Assembly (NCBI GenBank): GCA_902573325.1
Contig: CACGJH010000002.1
Location: 1 to 64,000, forward strand
Reading direction: 5' to 3'
DNA length: 64,000 nt
Source: an uncultured Alphaproteobacteria bacterium
GTDB taxonomy: Bacteria; Pseudomonadota; Alphaproteobacteria; HIMB59; GCA-002718135
Shown: in pieces, positions 36,575 to 44,361 of the stretch
Position numbering within the stretch: the stretch's first letter is position 1
Layout of the letters: each line of letters starts with the position of its first letter
The notes under the pieces: model-generated
Told to the model about the DNA's origin: nothing
The model's input: only the letters and a program-made list of their open reading frames with translations
The model's database searches: none
Position numbers and translations under genes: made by a program

Positions 36575-37618
36575 ATGACTCAAAAATACAATATAGCAGT
36601 AGCAGGAGCAACAGGTGCGGTAGGAACTGAAATAGTTCAAATATTAGAGCAAAGGGATTTTCCAATAGACAATTTATATTTACTCGCATCATCAAAATCA
36701 AAAGGTAAAAAAGTAGAATTTAAAGATAAAGAAATTGTTGTAGAAGACTTATCAGAATTTGATTTTTCAAAAGCTCACATTGGTTTATTTTCACCTGGAG
36801 GTAAAATTTCTGCAGAATATGCACCAAAAGCAGCTAAAGCAGGATGTATTGTTATAGACAATACCTCTCATTTTCGAATGCAACAAAATATTCCTTTAAT
36901 TGTTCCTGAAGTGAACGCTAATGCACTTGATCAATTTTTTGATGATGAAAACAGAACTAATATTATTTCAAATCCTAACTGTTCAACTATACAAATGGTT
37001 GTTGCATTAAAACCACTTCATGAAAAAGCAATTATTAACAGAGTTGTTGTATCAACATATCAAGCTGTTTCTGGAGCAGGTAAAACAGGTATGGATGAAT
37101 TATTTAATCAGACTCAAAATGTTTATGCAAACCAAGAATTAAAAAAAGAAAAATTCACAAAACAAATTGCTTTTAATGCCATTCCACACATTGGAGCTTT
37201 TTTAGAAAATGGTAATACTGAAGAAGAGCAAAAAATGATTGATGAAACAAAAAAAATTCTAGACGAGGGGATTAATGTTTCAGCAACTTGTGTTAGAACA
37301 GCTGTATTTATTGGCCATTCAGAAGCTGTAAATGTAGAGTTTGACTCGCCATTAGATGAAAAAGAAGCTAAAGAAATATTATCTAACTCTGAAGGTATTT
37401 CAGTAATTGATCATCGAAAAGATGAGGGTTATGTGACTCCTGTTGAAATTGCAGGAGAGGATAAAGTTTATATTAGTAGAATTAGAAATGATCAATCAAT
37501 AGATAATGGTTTGAATTTTTGGGTAGTCTCAGATAATTTGCGCAAAGGAGCAGCACTTAATGCTGTTCAAATTGCAGAATTAATTATTTCTAAATATTCA
37601 AATTTCATCAAAATTTAA
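36575..37618 (+). CDS. asd: Aspartate-semialdehyde dehydrogenase
   Basis: Reduces aspartyl phosphate to aspartate semialdehyde for lysine/DAP, threonine and methionine. In the 347-residue protein the nucleotide loop is AVAGATGAVGTEI, the catalytic cysteine is C136 in SNPNCSTIQMV, and the later motif AFNAIPHIGAF is present. It starts directly after leuB with no gap, the common alphaproteobacterial leuB-asd order. Its TAA shares TTAA (37615-37618) with the convergent secreted-protein gene. Confidence 0.96.
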   Translation: MTQKYNIAVAGATGAVGTEIVQILEQRDFPIDNLYLLASSKSKGKKVEFKDKEIVVEDLSEFDFSKAHIGLFSPGGKISAEYAPKAAKAGCIVIDNTSHFRMQQNIPLIVPEVNANALDQFFDDENRTNIISNPNCSTIQMVVALKPLHEKAIINRVVVSTYQAVSGAGKTGMDELFNQTQNVYANQELKKEKFTKQIAFNAIPHIGAFLENGNTEEEQKMIDETKKILDEGINVSATCVRTAVFIGHSEAVNVEFDSPLDEKEAKEILSNSEGISVIDHRKDEGYVTPVEIAGEDKVYISRIRNDQSIDNGLNFWVVSDNLRKGAALNAVQIAELIISKYSNFIKI

Positions 37619-38199
37619 TCATAAGCCTTAGAATTTAACCATTCTCCATATTCTTTTGAATTAATAATTACTCTTAAATGATCAGGGCCTTGATTAAATT
37701 CTAGAGTTAAATCTAAACACATAACTCTAACATTACTTCCTGATTCAAAATTAAAATCCGTACTATAAAAAATGGAATTTCCTGTTTTATCACCATTATG
37801 ACTATCTTTATATTCATCAATTGTTACAGATTTACTAAACATTTCCTTAATATCTGAAACAATATCTTTTTTTTTACTGAGACAATATTCAATTTGATTA
37901 TCGTAAATCAAGACTGCATTAATACTAAAAATAGAATAATCAGGATCATTTTTCTTTACTCCAAATATTAATACATCGTATATTTCTAAATTTTCTGGTA
38001 TTGCTATTAAGTCATAAAAGGTATCATCATCATATGGTATTTTTTGAAAATTTATTATTTCTTCTTCTGCAAAAGAATCTAACATACTTTCTCCAATACT
38101 AAATCCTTCAATTTGAAAGTCAGAAATATCCTCCGCAAAAATTAAACTAGGAAAAAACAAAACAAAGAATGGTATAAGGATTTTAAATAATTTCATCAT
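37615..38199 (-). CDS. Secreted protein of unknown function (194 residues)
   Basis: The N terminus is a clear signal peptide, MMKLFKILIPFFVLFFPSLIFAE, with a cut likely after FAE or before EDIS. The mature part is acidic and soluble, with segments FSIGESMLDSFAEEEI, SIFSINAVLIYDNQIEYC and VRVMCLDLTLEFNQGPDHLRV that I cannot assign. Two cysteines could form a disulfide. The ATG may be 38197-38199 or the next one. It is probably periplasmic. It adjoins the tRNA-Arg region, a possible island boundary. Confidence 0.7.
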   Translation of the reverse strand: MMKLFKILIPFFVLFFPSLIFAEDISDFQIEGFSIGESMLDSFAEEEIINFQKIPYDDDTFYDLIAIPENLEIYDVLIFGVKKNDPDYSIFSINAVLIYDNQIEYCLSKKKDIVSDIKEMFSKSVTIDEYKDSHNGDKTGNSIFYSTDFNFESGSNVRVMCLDLTLEFNQGPDHLRVIINSKEYGEWLNSKAYD

Positions 38200-38214
38200 A
38201 ACTTTTTAATTTAG

Positions 38215-38286
38215 CGGATCTGTTAGGTCTAGAACCCAATATCTAGCATCCGAAGTGCTATGTGAAATCCATTTCACCACAGATCC
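38215..38286 (-). tRNA. Second tRNA-Arg(UCG), divergent and without encoded CCA
   Basis: On the minus strand the sequence folds as a full cloverleaf. The acceptor GGATCTG pairs with CAGATCC. The D stem is GTGA/TCAC, the anticodon stem TAGCA/TGCTA, the loop CTTCGGA with anticodon UCG, and the T stem TTGGG/CCTAA. The discriminator is G, followed by CTA rather than CCA, so the tail must be added. The T loop is TTCTAGA, with T where position 57 is normally a purine. All stems pair although they differ from the neighbouring tRNA-Arg, so it is more likely a maintained gene than a recent pseudogene. Confidence 0.65.
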
Positions 38287-38371
38287 GTATGTCTATTTTA
38301 CTTTATTATTCTTAAGGAGGAAAGTCGTTCTTCAAAGTTTTATGAAGTTCAATTACTACTCTAATATTGTT

Positions 38372-38385
38372 AATTCTGCACTAAA
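38372..38385 (+). repeat. Direct repeat AATTCTGCACTAAA, copy 1
   Basis: The 14-base sequence AATTCTGCACTAAA recurs exactly at 38522-38535. A partial third copy, CTGCACTAAAAATAT, follows at 38387-38401. The copies bracket the tRNA-like remnant at 38441-38470. They could be remnants of an integration site; no integrase gene is present. Confidence 0.5.
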
Positions 38386-38440
38386 CCTGCACTAAAAATA
38401 TTTTGATAAATTTGACTGTAAGACTAAGGAAATAGATATA

Positions 38441-38470
38441 CCACCTACTCCGAAGTCTTGTGTGCGATAC
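38441..38470 (-). pseudogene. Possible tRNA-Arg remnant
   Basis: Read on the minus strand this stretch contains GTATCGCACACAAG followed by ACTTCGGAGTAGG, which resembles the D-stem-to-anticodon portion of the two flanking tRNA-Arg genes (TATCACAC...CTTCGGA). No acceptor or T arm can be folded around it. The match is short, so this is only a suggestion that a third copy once stood here. The rest of 38287-38530 holds no convincing gene. Confidence 0.25.
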
Positions 38471-38521
38471 AGTTCTCTATCTTTTACTTCATTTTTTACA
38501 TAGTCAAAATAAGTTGAACTA

Positions 38522-38535
38522 AATTCTGCACTAAA
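38522..38535 (+). repeat. Direct repeat AATTCTGCACTAAA, copy 2
   Basis: Exact second copy of the 14-base repeat at 38372-38385. It overlaps the last codons and stop (TAG on the minus strand, 38531-38533) of the small secreted protein, so the repeat may have supplied that gene's end. Confidence 0.5.
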
Positions 38536-38893
38536 AAATATCACAATTTGCAATTATATTTATTATGCTTTTATCAACATAACTTGGACCGGTATAGTAA
38601 AGTTCACCATCTGCATATTGTAAGTTTTCATAGTCACTAACTGCAATGAACATTTCATCTATTTGTATTGTCAAATTCAAAGAATAATTATCAAAATAAC
38701 CACCTTTGCCAAACTCAATAACATCTTTTTTTCTCAAAAATTTAAATTCTTGATTATTATATTCCTCATTTCCTTCTTCAGAAACTACAGTAAATACTTT
38801 ACTTTCACAAAAATAAAAATCACCTTCTTTTGAAAACAATGATGATGAAAAAAATAAAATATTAATTGTGAGCATAATTTTAATTAATTTCAT
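38531..38893 (-). CDS. Small secreted protein of unknown function (120 residues)
   Basis: I start at the ATG at 38891-38893. It opens a signal peptide, MKLIKIMLTINILFFSSSLFS, followed by KEGDFYFCESKVFTVVSEEG, and ends with IINIIANCDIF. A purine-rich AGAGAGG lies shortly upstream. The open frame extends further back but would run antisense-wise through the tRNA-Arg gene, so that part is not coding. Two cysteines (about 29 and 117) could form a disulfide linking the ends. No family is recognised. The N terminus resembles that of the 194-residue secreted protein nearby, though only as a generic leader. Confidence 0.65.
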   Translation of the reverse strand: MKLIKIMLTINILFFSSSLFSKEGDFYFCESKVFTVVSEEGNEEYNNQEFKFLRKKDVIEFGKGGYFDNYSLNLTIQIDEMFIAVSDYENLQYADGELYYTGPSYVDKSIINIIANCDIF

Positions 38894-38910
38894 AATAACC
38901 TCTCTTAATA

Positions 38911-38985
38911 TGGCGGTCTCGTAGGGACTCGAACCCCAAATCCATGTTCCGAAGACACGTGTGATATCCATTTCACCACGAGACC
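38911..38985 (-). tRNA. tRNA-Arg(UCG) with encoded CCA
   Basis: A complete cloverleaf on the minus strand: acceptor GGTCTCG/CGAGACC, D stem GTGA/TCAC, anticodon stem CGTGT/ACATG (one G-U), loop CTTCGGA with anticodon UCG, T stem TGGGG/CCCTA with the standard TTCGAGT loop, discriminator G and encoded CCA at 38911-38913. It reads CGA and, depending on wobble modification, other CGN codons. It is upstream of, and on the same strand as, the 120-residue secreted protein. Confidence 0.93.
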
Positions 38986-39033
38986 TTTTATTTATCAAAT
39001 ATTATATAGTATAGATTAAAGCTATAAAATATT

Positions 39034-39816
39034 ATGTCATTTTACCTATCTAAAATTCTTTGGTTAGTATTAAATCCTTTTAATATTTTTATTTTTGTTA
39101 CTTTGCTCTCCATATTTTTATATTTTGTTAAATTGAGAAGATTAAGTTTAATTATTTTTCTGATTAATTTTGTATTTATCGCACTTATCTCTTTTTTGCC
39201 TATTGGAAGTTATCTTATTTATAATATCGAAAAAGAATATCACTCATACATAAAACCTCCAGACCAAGTCGATGGCATTCTTATTTTGGGAGGTGCAACA
39301 AACCCTCTTCTTTATAATGAATATGATCAAATCAGTTTAAATGGTTCTTCAGAAAGATTAGTTGAATCTGTTTTTATCATTAAAAAATTTGATAAAGCTA
39401 AAGTAATTTTTAGTGGTGGATCAGGGATTTTACATAGACCTGATTTTGATCATGCACAAGTTGCGAAATCTTTTTACAAAAAAATAGGAATAGAAATTGA
39501 TAAGATAATCTTTGAAGAAAATTCAAGAAACACCTATGAAAATATAATATATTCAAAAAAAATCGCTAATCCAAAAATAAATGAAAATTGGTTATTGATA
39601 ACATCTGCCTCGCATATGAAAAGAGCATTACTTATAGCAGATAAAAATGACTGGGATTTAATTCCATATGCAGTTGATTTTAAAAATATCAAAGAATTTA
39701 AATTAATTCCTAATCTTAATTTATTATCAAATCTAAATTCTTTTCAGCAAGGATCTCACGAATGGTTAGGTTTAGTGTCTTATTATTTAATGGGAAGAAC
39801 TGATAAAGTTTTCTAA
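39034..39816 (+). CDS. YdcF/ElyC-type DUF218 envelope protein
   Basis: A 260-residue protein with two N-terminal membrane helices (about 12-32 and 37-58) and a DUF218 domain: VDGILILGGATNP, SERLVESVFIIKKF, KVIFSGGSGI, ENSRNTYENIIYSKKI and LITSASHMKRALLIADK. This is the form of ElyC/YdcF/SanA proteins, which act in envelope or peptidoglycan-precursor maintenance. The substrate is unknown. Its last 30 bases overlap the 3-prime end of the convergent nucleoside hydrolase gene. Confidence 0.9.
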   Translation: MSFYLSKILWLVLNPFNIFIFVTLLSIFLYFVKLRRLSLIIFLINFVFIALISFLPIGSYLIYNIEKEYHSYIKPPDQVDGILILGGATNPLLYNEYDQISLNGSSERLVESVFIIKKFDKAKVIFSGGSGILHRPDFDHAQVAKSFYKKIGIEIDKIIFEENSRNTYENIIYSKKIANPKINENWLLITSASHMKRALLIADKNDWDLIPYAVDFKNIKEFKLIPNLNLLSNLNSFQQGSHEWLGLVSYYLMGRTDKVF

Positions 39817-40719
39817 TTTTTTAATAAAATCTTTTAAAATTGCATCTCTTTTGATTTCGTAGACTATTTTTATTGGATGTCTGTTTTTGTCTGAACTCCA
39901 ACTCATATCATTTAATAAAATTGGAGAAGGTATTATATTAGTTGGTGCCCAGTCTTCGTTTAAAACATAACCAACAGCTGCCATGTCCCAAATTTCTTTT
40001 GACCAACCTTTATGGATATTATTGTACTCTTTAAATCGCATTGCAAGAAATTTACCAATTTGACCATGAGGCTCTATATATTTTTCAATTTCTGGAACTG
40101 TAGAAATAAGATGTGAAGTTACGCCCTTGCAAGGAACCATCACTAGTGAGACACCGCAATCAAATAAAACTTGAGCACCTCCAATATCTTGCTTTAGATT
40201 AAATTCTGAATTTTGTGGCCAATAAAGTGCATTACCCCCCAACCAAACTACAACAATTTTTTTAATAATTTCTGGCTCTTTTAACAATGCCGAGGCAACA
40301 TTAGAAATAGCACCGATGGCTATTACGTATAGAGGGTCTTCTTCAGAACATTTTAAAGCACTTTCTATGATATTATCTGCTGCAGGTGAATCAATAGGTT
40401 TTTTTTCAAAACCTACATATTTTGTTGATCCTTTAAAAACAAAATCATTTTTTTTAAAATTTATTTTTCCTAACAACCGAAAGATTTCATCATAACTAAG
40501 TTCCATTCCTTTCTTTGGATTATCTGAACGATTATTCATTGAAAAAGGAGCAGCATTTATACTTTGCACTTCTATTTTTTCTTTTGAAAACAACATTTGC
40601 ACTAAAGCAAATTGATCATCAATTTCATTGTAGGTATCTGTATCAAGAATAGCTTTAATTTTTCCTTTTTTAAACTTAAGTTGTTTTAAAATATCTGAAA
40701 AATCTCTCTCTAAAAGCAT
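39787..40719 (-). CDS. Nucleoside hydrolase family protein
   Basis: A 310-residue member of the inosine-uridine nucleoside hydrolase fold, cleaving ribonucleosides or related N-glycosides. The N-terminal calcium site is DTDTYNEIDDQFAL rather than the canonical DTDPGxDDxxA; the two essential aspartate pairs remain. Further motifs are VIAIGAISNVASAL, VVWLGGNALYW and NLKQDIGGAQVLFDCGVSLVMVPC. The change suggests a subgroup with a different or unknown substrate. The ATG is ten bases from the DUF924 gene downstream in position, with both on the minus strand and DUF924 transcribed first. Confidence 0.85.
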   Translation of the reverse strand: MLLERDFSDILKQLKFKKGKIKAILDTDTYNEIDDQFALVQMLFSKEKIEVQSINAAPFSMNNRSDNPKKGMELSYDEIFRLLGKINFKKNDFVFKGSTKYVGFEKKPIDSPAADNIIESALKCSEEDPLYVIAIGAISNVASALLKEPEIIKKIVVVWLGGNALYWPQNSEFNLKQDIGGAQVLFDCGVSLVMVPCKGVTSHLISTVPEIEKYIEPHGQIGKFLAMRFKEYNNIHKGWSKEIWDMAAVGYVLNEDWAPTNIIPSPILLNDMSWSSDKNRHPIKIVYEIKRDAILKDFIKKLENFISSSH

Positions 40720-40728
40720 ATCTTTATC

Positions 40729-41322
40729 TTACCAAGAACTATTTGGTTGTGTTAAAAATAACTCTTCTTCTTTTGTGGATTTTCTATTTAATATTTTATT
40801 TCTATGCGGATACCTTCCAAATTTTTTAATTGCCACACTATGATCATCCCAAGCTTTTTTAATATTAGTATATTCTGGATGAGAATTTAAATATTGATCG
40901 ACTAATTTATGACCAAGTTCATGATCCGTGAAATCTTCACTATGAATTAATGGTAGTAATAAAAAATGTATTTTATCAATATCTAGGCTATCTAAATAAT
41001 TTTTACTTATTGCTTCTTTAACAATTAAAATACACTTAGTGTCCTGGTCATAAGCTTTCGAATTATTTCTGAAAAAATTTCTTGATAGTTGATCAAGTAA
41101 TATAACCAAAGCTAAACATTCTTCAGCATCATTTCTCCAATTATCATACTCATTATTAATAGCCTTAATGTAATCATCCATAAAAGTACTTTTTAAAATA
41201 TTATCAAATTCATTATCTTTTTTAAACCACTGTTCAAGTGGAGTTTTGATAAAACAAAATTCTAGAATAGCTTTAGCTCTTTCATTAATCACAGAGCTGT
41301 AATATAAATATATATTTTTCAA
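40729..41322 (-). CDS. DUF924 family protein
   Basis: A 197-residue all-helical protein. The DUF924 landmarks are ILEFCFIKTPLEQWFKKDNEFD, the core LALVILLDQLSRNFFRN, FLLLPLIHSEDFTDHELGHKLVD and the C-terminal FGRYPHRNKILNRKSTKEEELFL. The family adopts a TPR-like fold; its function is unknown. The ORF start is TTG at 41320-41322, directly abutting the ATG of the divergent glycosylase gene. A GTG ten codons further in (Val 11) is an alternative. No promoter can fit between the two starts. Confidence 0.87.
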   Translation of the reverse strand: MKNIYLYYSSVINERAKAILEFCFIKTPLEQWFKKDNEFDNILKSTFMDDYIKAINNEYDNWRNDAEECLALVILLDQLSRNFFRNNSKAYDQDTKCILIVKEAISKNYLDSLDIDKIHFLLLPLIHSEDFTDHELGHKLVDQYLNSHPEYTNIKKAWDDHSVAIKKFGRYPHRNKILNRKSTKEEELFLTQPNSSW

Positions 41323-41994
41323 ATGACATTAAGTAATTTAAATAAATCCATTATTGATTGCAGAAAGTGTGAACGCTTAGTTAACTTCCGTGAAAAAATT
41401 GCTAAAGAAAAAAGAAAACAATATATTGATCAAAGTTATTGGGGTAAGCCGATTACTGGCTATGGAGATGAAAAAGCTAAATTATTAATGGTAGGTCTTG
41501 CGCCAGCAGCACATGGAGGAAATAGAACAGGTCGAGTTTTTACAGGTGATAAATCTGCAGATTTTTTATTTTCCTGTTTATATGAAACTGGATTTGCAAA
41601 CCAACCAGACTCAGTAGATAGAGGTGACGGTTTGGAACTTCAAAATATGTACTTAACTACTGCTCTTAAATGTGTACCCCCAGAAGACAAACCCACTTCA
41701 CAAGAATTGAAAACATGTTTTAATTTTTTCAATCAAGAAATTGATTTCTTAAAAAAAATAAAAGTCATTATTGCCCTTGGTAAAATTGGTCATGACGCTT
41801 GTATAAATTATTATAAGCAACAATATGAAATAAGAAATAAAGATTTTATTTTTTCTCACGGATCTATGAATATATTACCTGATAAGAAAATTTTAGTTGG
41901 TAGTTATCATCCAAGCCCAAGAAATGTTAACACAAGAAGAATAGACAAAAGTAAAATGGTAAAACTTTTAAATAGTATTAAAAAATTACTTTAA
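41323..41994 (+). CDS. Family 5 uracil-DNA glycosylase (UdgB-like)
   Basis: Removes uracil and other deaminated bases from DNA. In this 223-residue protein the [4Fe-4S] ligands are C13 and C16 (CRKC) with later cysteines in ALKCVPP and LKTCFNF. Motif A GLAPAAHGGNRTGRVFTGD lacks the catalytic Asp/Asn-rich pattern of family 4 and fits family 5, and motif B is GSYHPSPRNVNTRR. It is followed by an MFS gene 6 bases later, likely in one transcript. Confidence 0.9.
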   Translation: MTLSNLNKSIIDCRKCERLVNFREKIAKEKRKQYIDQSYWGKPITGYGDEKAKLLMVGLAPAAHGGNRTGRVFTGDKSADFLFSCLYETGFANQPDSVDRGDGLELQNMYLTTALKCVPPEDKPTSQELKTCFNFFNQEIDFLKKIKVIIALGKIGHDACINYYKQQYEIRNKDFIFSHGSMNILPDKKILVGSYHPSPRNVNTRRIDKSKMVKLLNSIKKLL

Positions 41995-42000
41995 ACTATA

Positions 42001-43191
42001 ATGAAAAAATTTTTTTTAAATGATCCTAATCTATTATTATACGGATTTGCCATGGTCTTTTTTGCAAGTTTTGGACAGACTTTTTACATTGCATTATTTA
42101 ATGATGATATTCGCAATCTATATAAAATAACAGATGGTGAGTTTGGATTAGTTTATGCCATAGCAACACTTGTAAGTTCATTTTTATTTATAAACTTTGC
42201 TAAATTAATAGATAAAATTGATTTAAGATTGTACTCCATAGGTATTATTCTTGGTTTAGCTTTTGCCTGTATTGGTTTTTATTTTATTTTCGATAATATC
42301 TTTCATCTTTTTCTTATTATATTTTTATTACGTTTTTTTGGACAGGGTGCTATGACACATGCTGGCTCAACCTCAATGGCAAGATATTTTTTAATTGATA
42401 GAGGTAAAGCTATATCAGTTGCAACACTTGGAGGAATGTTAGGCATAATGTTTTTACCAAAGATTGTCGTTAATTTGGCCTCATACTATAATTTTAAAAC
42501 TCTTTGGTTTTTAACAACTTTGACTCTTTTGATCTTAATTCCAATAATTTACTTTATTCTTCATAATCAAAAAAGCAGGGATGCTAAACTTAAAAAAAAT
42601 ATTGATAATGAGAAAACACATAAAAGTTGGACTATTACAGAAATTTTAAAAGACCGAGTTTTTTTTATCTATTTTCCATTAGCTACATCCTTTCCATTTA
42701 TTGGTACAGGGTTAATGTTTCATCAGATTTATATTTTTGATGCTAAAGGGTGGACAATGGAAATGCTAGGGAACGGTTATATATATTTTGGATTATTTTC
42801 TATTTTAGGATTATTAATAGGAGGGCCCTTAATAGATAAGATAAATACAAAGAAAGCAATACCATTTGTGCTATTACCTTTGTTAGTCTGTATCACTATT
42901 CTTTTCTTCTTTGATAATTATTGGTCATTCGTACTTTACATGTCTTTATTTGGATTTAACTTAGGTTTATCAGCACCGTTTATGGGATCACTCTGGGCGG
43001 AAATATATGGAGTAAAAAGTATTGGAACTGCTAAAGCTTTACTGCACGCAGTTGGGGTTTTTGCGAGCGCCTTATCACCTGTTGTTTTTGGTTATGTTAT
43101 TGATTGGGGTTATGGAATATCAGTTATATTTTTAATTAGCTCCATTATGATTGTTCTATCATCAATTATACCTATAATTTATAAAACATGA
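42001..43191 (+). CDS. MFS transporter
   Basis: A 396-residue major facilitator with about 12 membrane helices and a central hydrophilic loop near residues 195-215 (NQKSRDAKLKKNIDNEKTHKS). The first helix FAMVFFASFGQTFYIALF and helix 4-5 FLLRFFGQGAMTHAGSTSMARYF resemble the oxalate/formate- and monocarboxylate-type MFS proteins. The substrate is unknown. Its TGA overlaps the ATG of the 48-residue ORF as ATGA. Confidence 0.9.
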   Translation: MKKFFLNDPNLLLYGFAMVFFASFGQTFYIALFNDDIRNLYKITDGEFGLVYAIATLVSSFLFINFAKLIDKIDLRLYSIGIILGLAFACIGFYFIFDNIFHLFLIIFLLRFFGQGAMTHAGSTSMARYFLIDRGKAISVATLGGMLGIMFLPKIVVNLASYYNFKTLWFLTTLTLLILIPIIYFILHNQKSRDAKLKKNIDNEKTHKSWTITEILKDRVFFIYFPLATSFPFIGTGLMFHQIYIFDAKGWTMEMLGNGYIYFGLFSILGLLIGGPLIDKINTKKAIPFVLLPLLVCITILFFFDNYWSFVLYMSLFGFNLGLSAPFMGSLWAEIYGVKSIGTAKALLHAVGVFASALSPVVFGYVIDWGYGISVIFLISSIMIVLSSIIPIIYKT

Positions 43192-43334
43192 ATAAACAAA
43201 TAATGGAGAGTCTTAATTTTCTAATCAAGGAATATAAACGATTAAAAAAGAAAAAAGAAGATAAAAGTATCAGCAGCGGTGAACTAGAAACTTTAAAACA
43301 ACTTGAACAGTACTTAGGTAAAAATAATGTTTAA
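43188..43334 (+). CDS. 48-residue basic protein between the MFS gene and zapE
   Basis: An ORF starting at the ATGA overlap with the MFS stop and ending 8 bases inside zapE. It encodes MNKQIMESLNFLIKEYKRL, then a lysine cluster, then SISSGELETLKQLEQYLGKNNV. It is soluble, helical and highly charged, with no membrane span. I recognise no family. Start-stop coupling at both ends of a six-gene-like run argues that it is translated. Too short to be certain. Confidence 0.6.
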   Translation: MNKQIMESLNFLIKEYKRLKKKKEDKSISSGELETLKQLEQYLGKNNV

Positions 43335-44361
43335 TGTTATTGATCAATACAATAGTTTCGTTGAAAATAATTTTATAAAAAAAAATAAAGATCAAATTGA
43401 ATTCTTAAAACAAGCAGACAATGTATGGTCATCATTTAGTAAAACAAAGTTATTTTTTAAGGATAAAATTTTTGAAGGAATTTATCTTTATGGTCAAGTT
43501 GGAACAGGAAAAACATTTTTATTAAATTTATTTTATCAAAATACTAAGATTGGAATAAAAATTCATTTTAATAACTTAATGAATGAAATCCATGAACAAG
43601 TTAAAAAATCAGAAAATAAAGAACTTGCAATTGAAAACTATGTAAAGAATTTAAGTAGAGACTTCAAAATAATATTTATTGATGAGTTACACATTTTTAA
43701 TATTGTTGACGCATTAATAATAAAAAAAATATTTAATTATTTTTCTAAATATAAAATATTTGTATTACTGTCTTCAAATTTTCATCCAGATAATTTATAT
43801 AAAGATGGTTTGCAGAGAAATGACTTTCTGCCATTCATTGATTTAATTAAAAAAAATTTTTTTCTCTATGATATTAATATTAAAACTGATTTTCGTCGAC
43901 AAACATTAAATCAATCAAAGACATATTTCACACCTATAACAACTGACACAACAAATGAATTTGAAAAATTATTTAATCGCTTTGTTGATCCCTCCCATTT
44001 AACAAATGTAAAAATTAAATCTAAAAGTCGTGAAATAGCGTTTGATAAATGCACTTCAAATCTAATGATGATAGATTTTGAAAATCTTTGTGAAGTAAAT
44101 TTTGGTAATGAAGATTATAAAAATATTGCAGATAAATTTAAGTTGGTATTTTTAAAAAATGTTCCTGAATTTGATAATCAGAAAAAAGATTCGTGCAGAA
44201 GATTTATTGGATTAATTGATATGTTATATGAAAATAATTGTTCAATTGTAATATTAGCGTCAAAACCTATAAATTTATTAAATAATATAAAAACTCTAGA
44301 GGAAGAATTTAAAAGAACTGCTAGCAGATTATATGAAATGACTATAGTAAAACCAGATTGA
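43327..44361 (+). CDS. zapE: Cell division protein ZapE (AFG1-like ATPase)
   Basis: A 344-residue AFG1/LACE1-type ATPase. It has Walker A GQVGTGKT at 56-63, Walker B IIFIDELHIFNIVDALI, sensor segment VLLSSNFHPDNLYKDGLQR and the family-specific DFR at the start of the second domain. The C-terminal lid includes DKFKLVFLKNVPEFD and KRTASRLYEMT. In E. coli ZapE modulates FtsZ rings. In alphaproteobacteria the gene often lies upstream of mdh-suc genes, as here. Its start overlaps the small ORF and its stop overlaps the hydrolase start. Confidence 0.93.
   Translation: MFNVIDQYNSFVENNFIKKNKDQIEFLKQADNVWSSFSKTKLFFKDKIFEGIYLYGQVGTGKTFLLNLFYQNTKIGIKIHFNNLMNEIHEQVKKSENKELAIENYVKNLSRDFKIIFIDELHIFNIVDALIIKKIFNYFSKYKIFVLLSSNFHPDNLYKDGLQRNDFLPFIDLIKKNFFLYDINIKTDFRRQTLNQSKTYFTPITTDTTNEFEKLFNRFVDPSHLTNVKIKSKSREIAFDKCTSNLMMIDFENLCEVNFGNEDYKNIADKFKLVFLKNVPEFDNQKKDSCRRFIGLIDMLYENNCSIVILASKPINLLNNIKTLEEEFKRTASRLYEMTIVKPD

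Noticed and set aside
38894-38998. N-terminal extension of the 120-residue secreted protein
   Set aside because: The extension would be translated through the tRNA-Arg sequence; the internal ATG starts a proper signal peptide.
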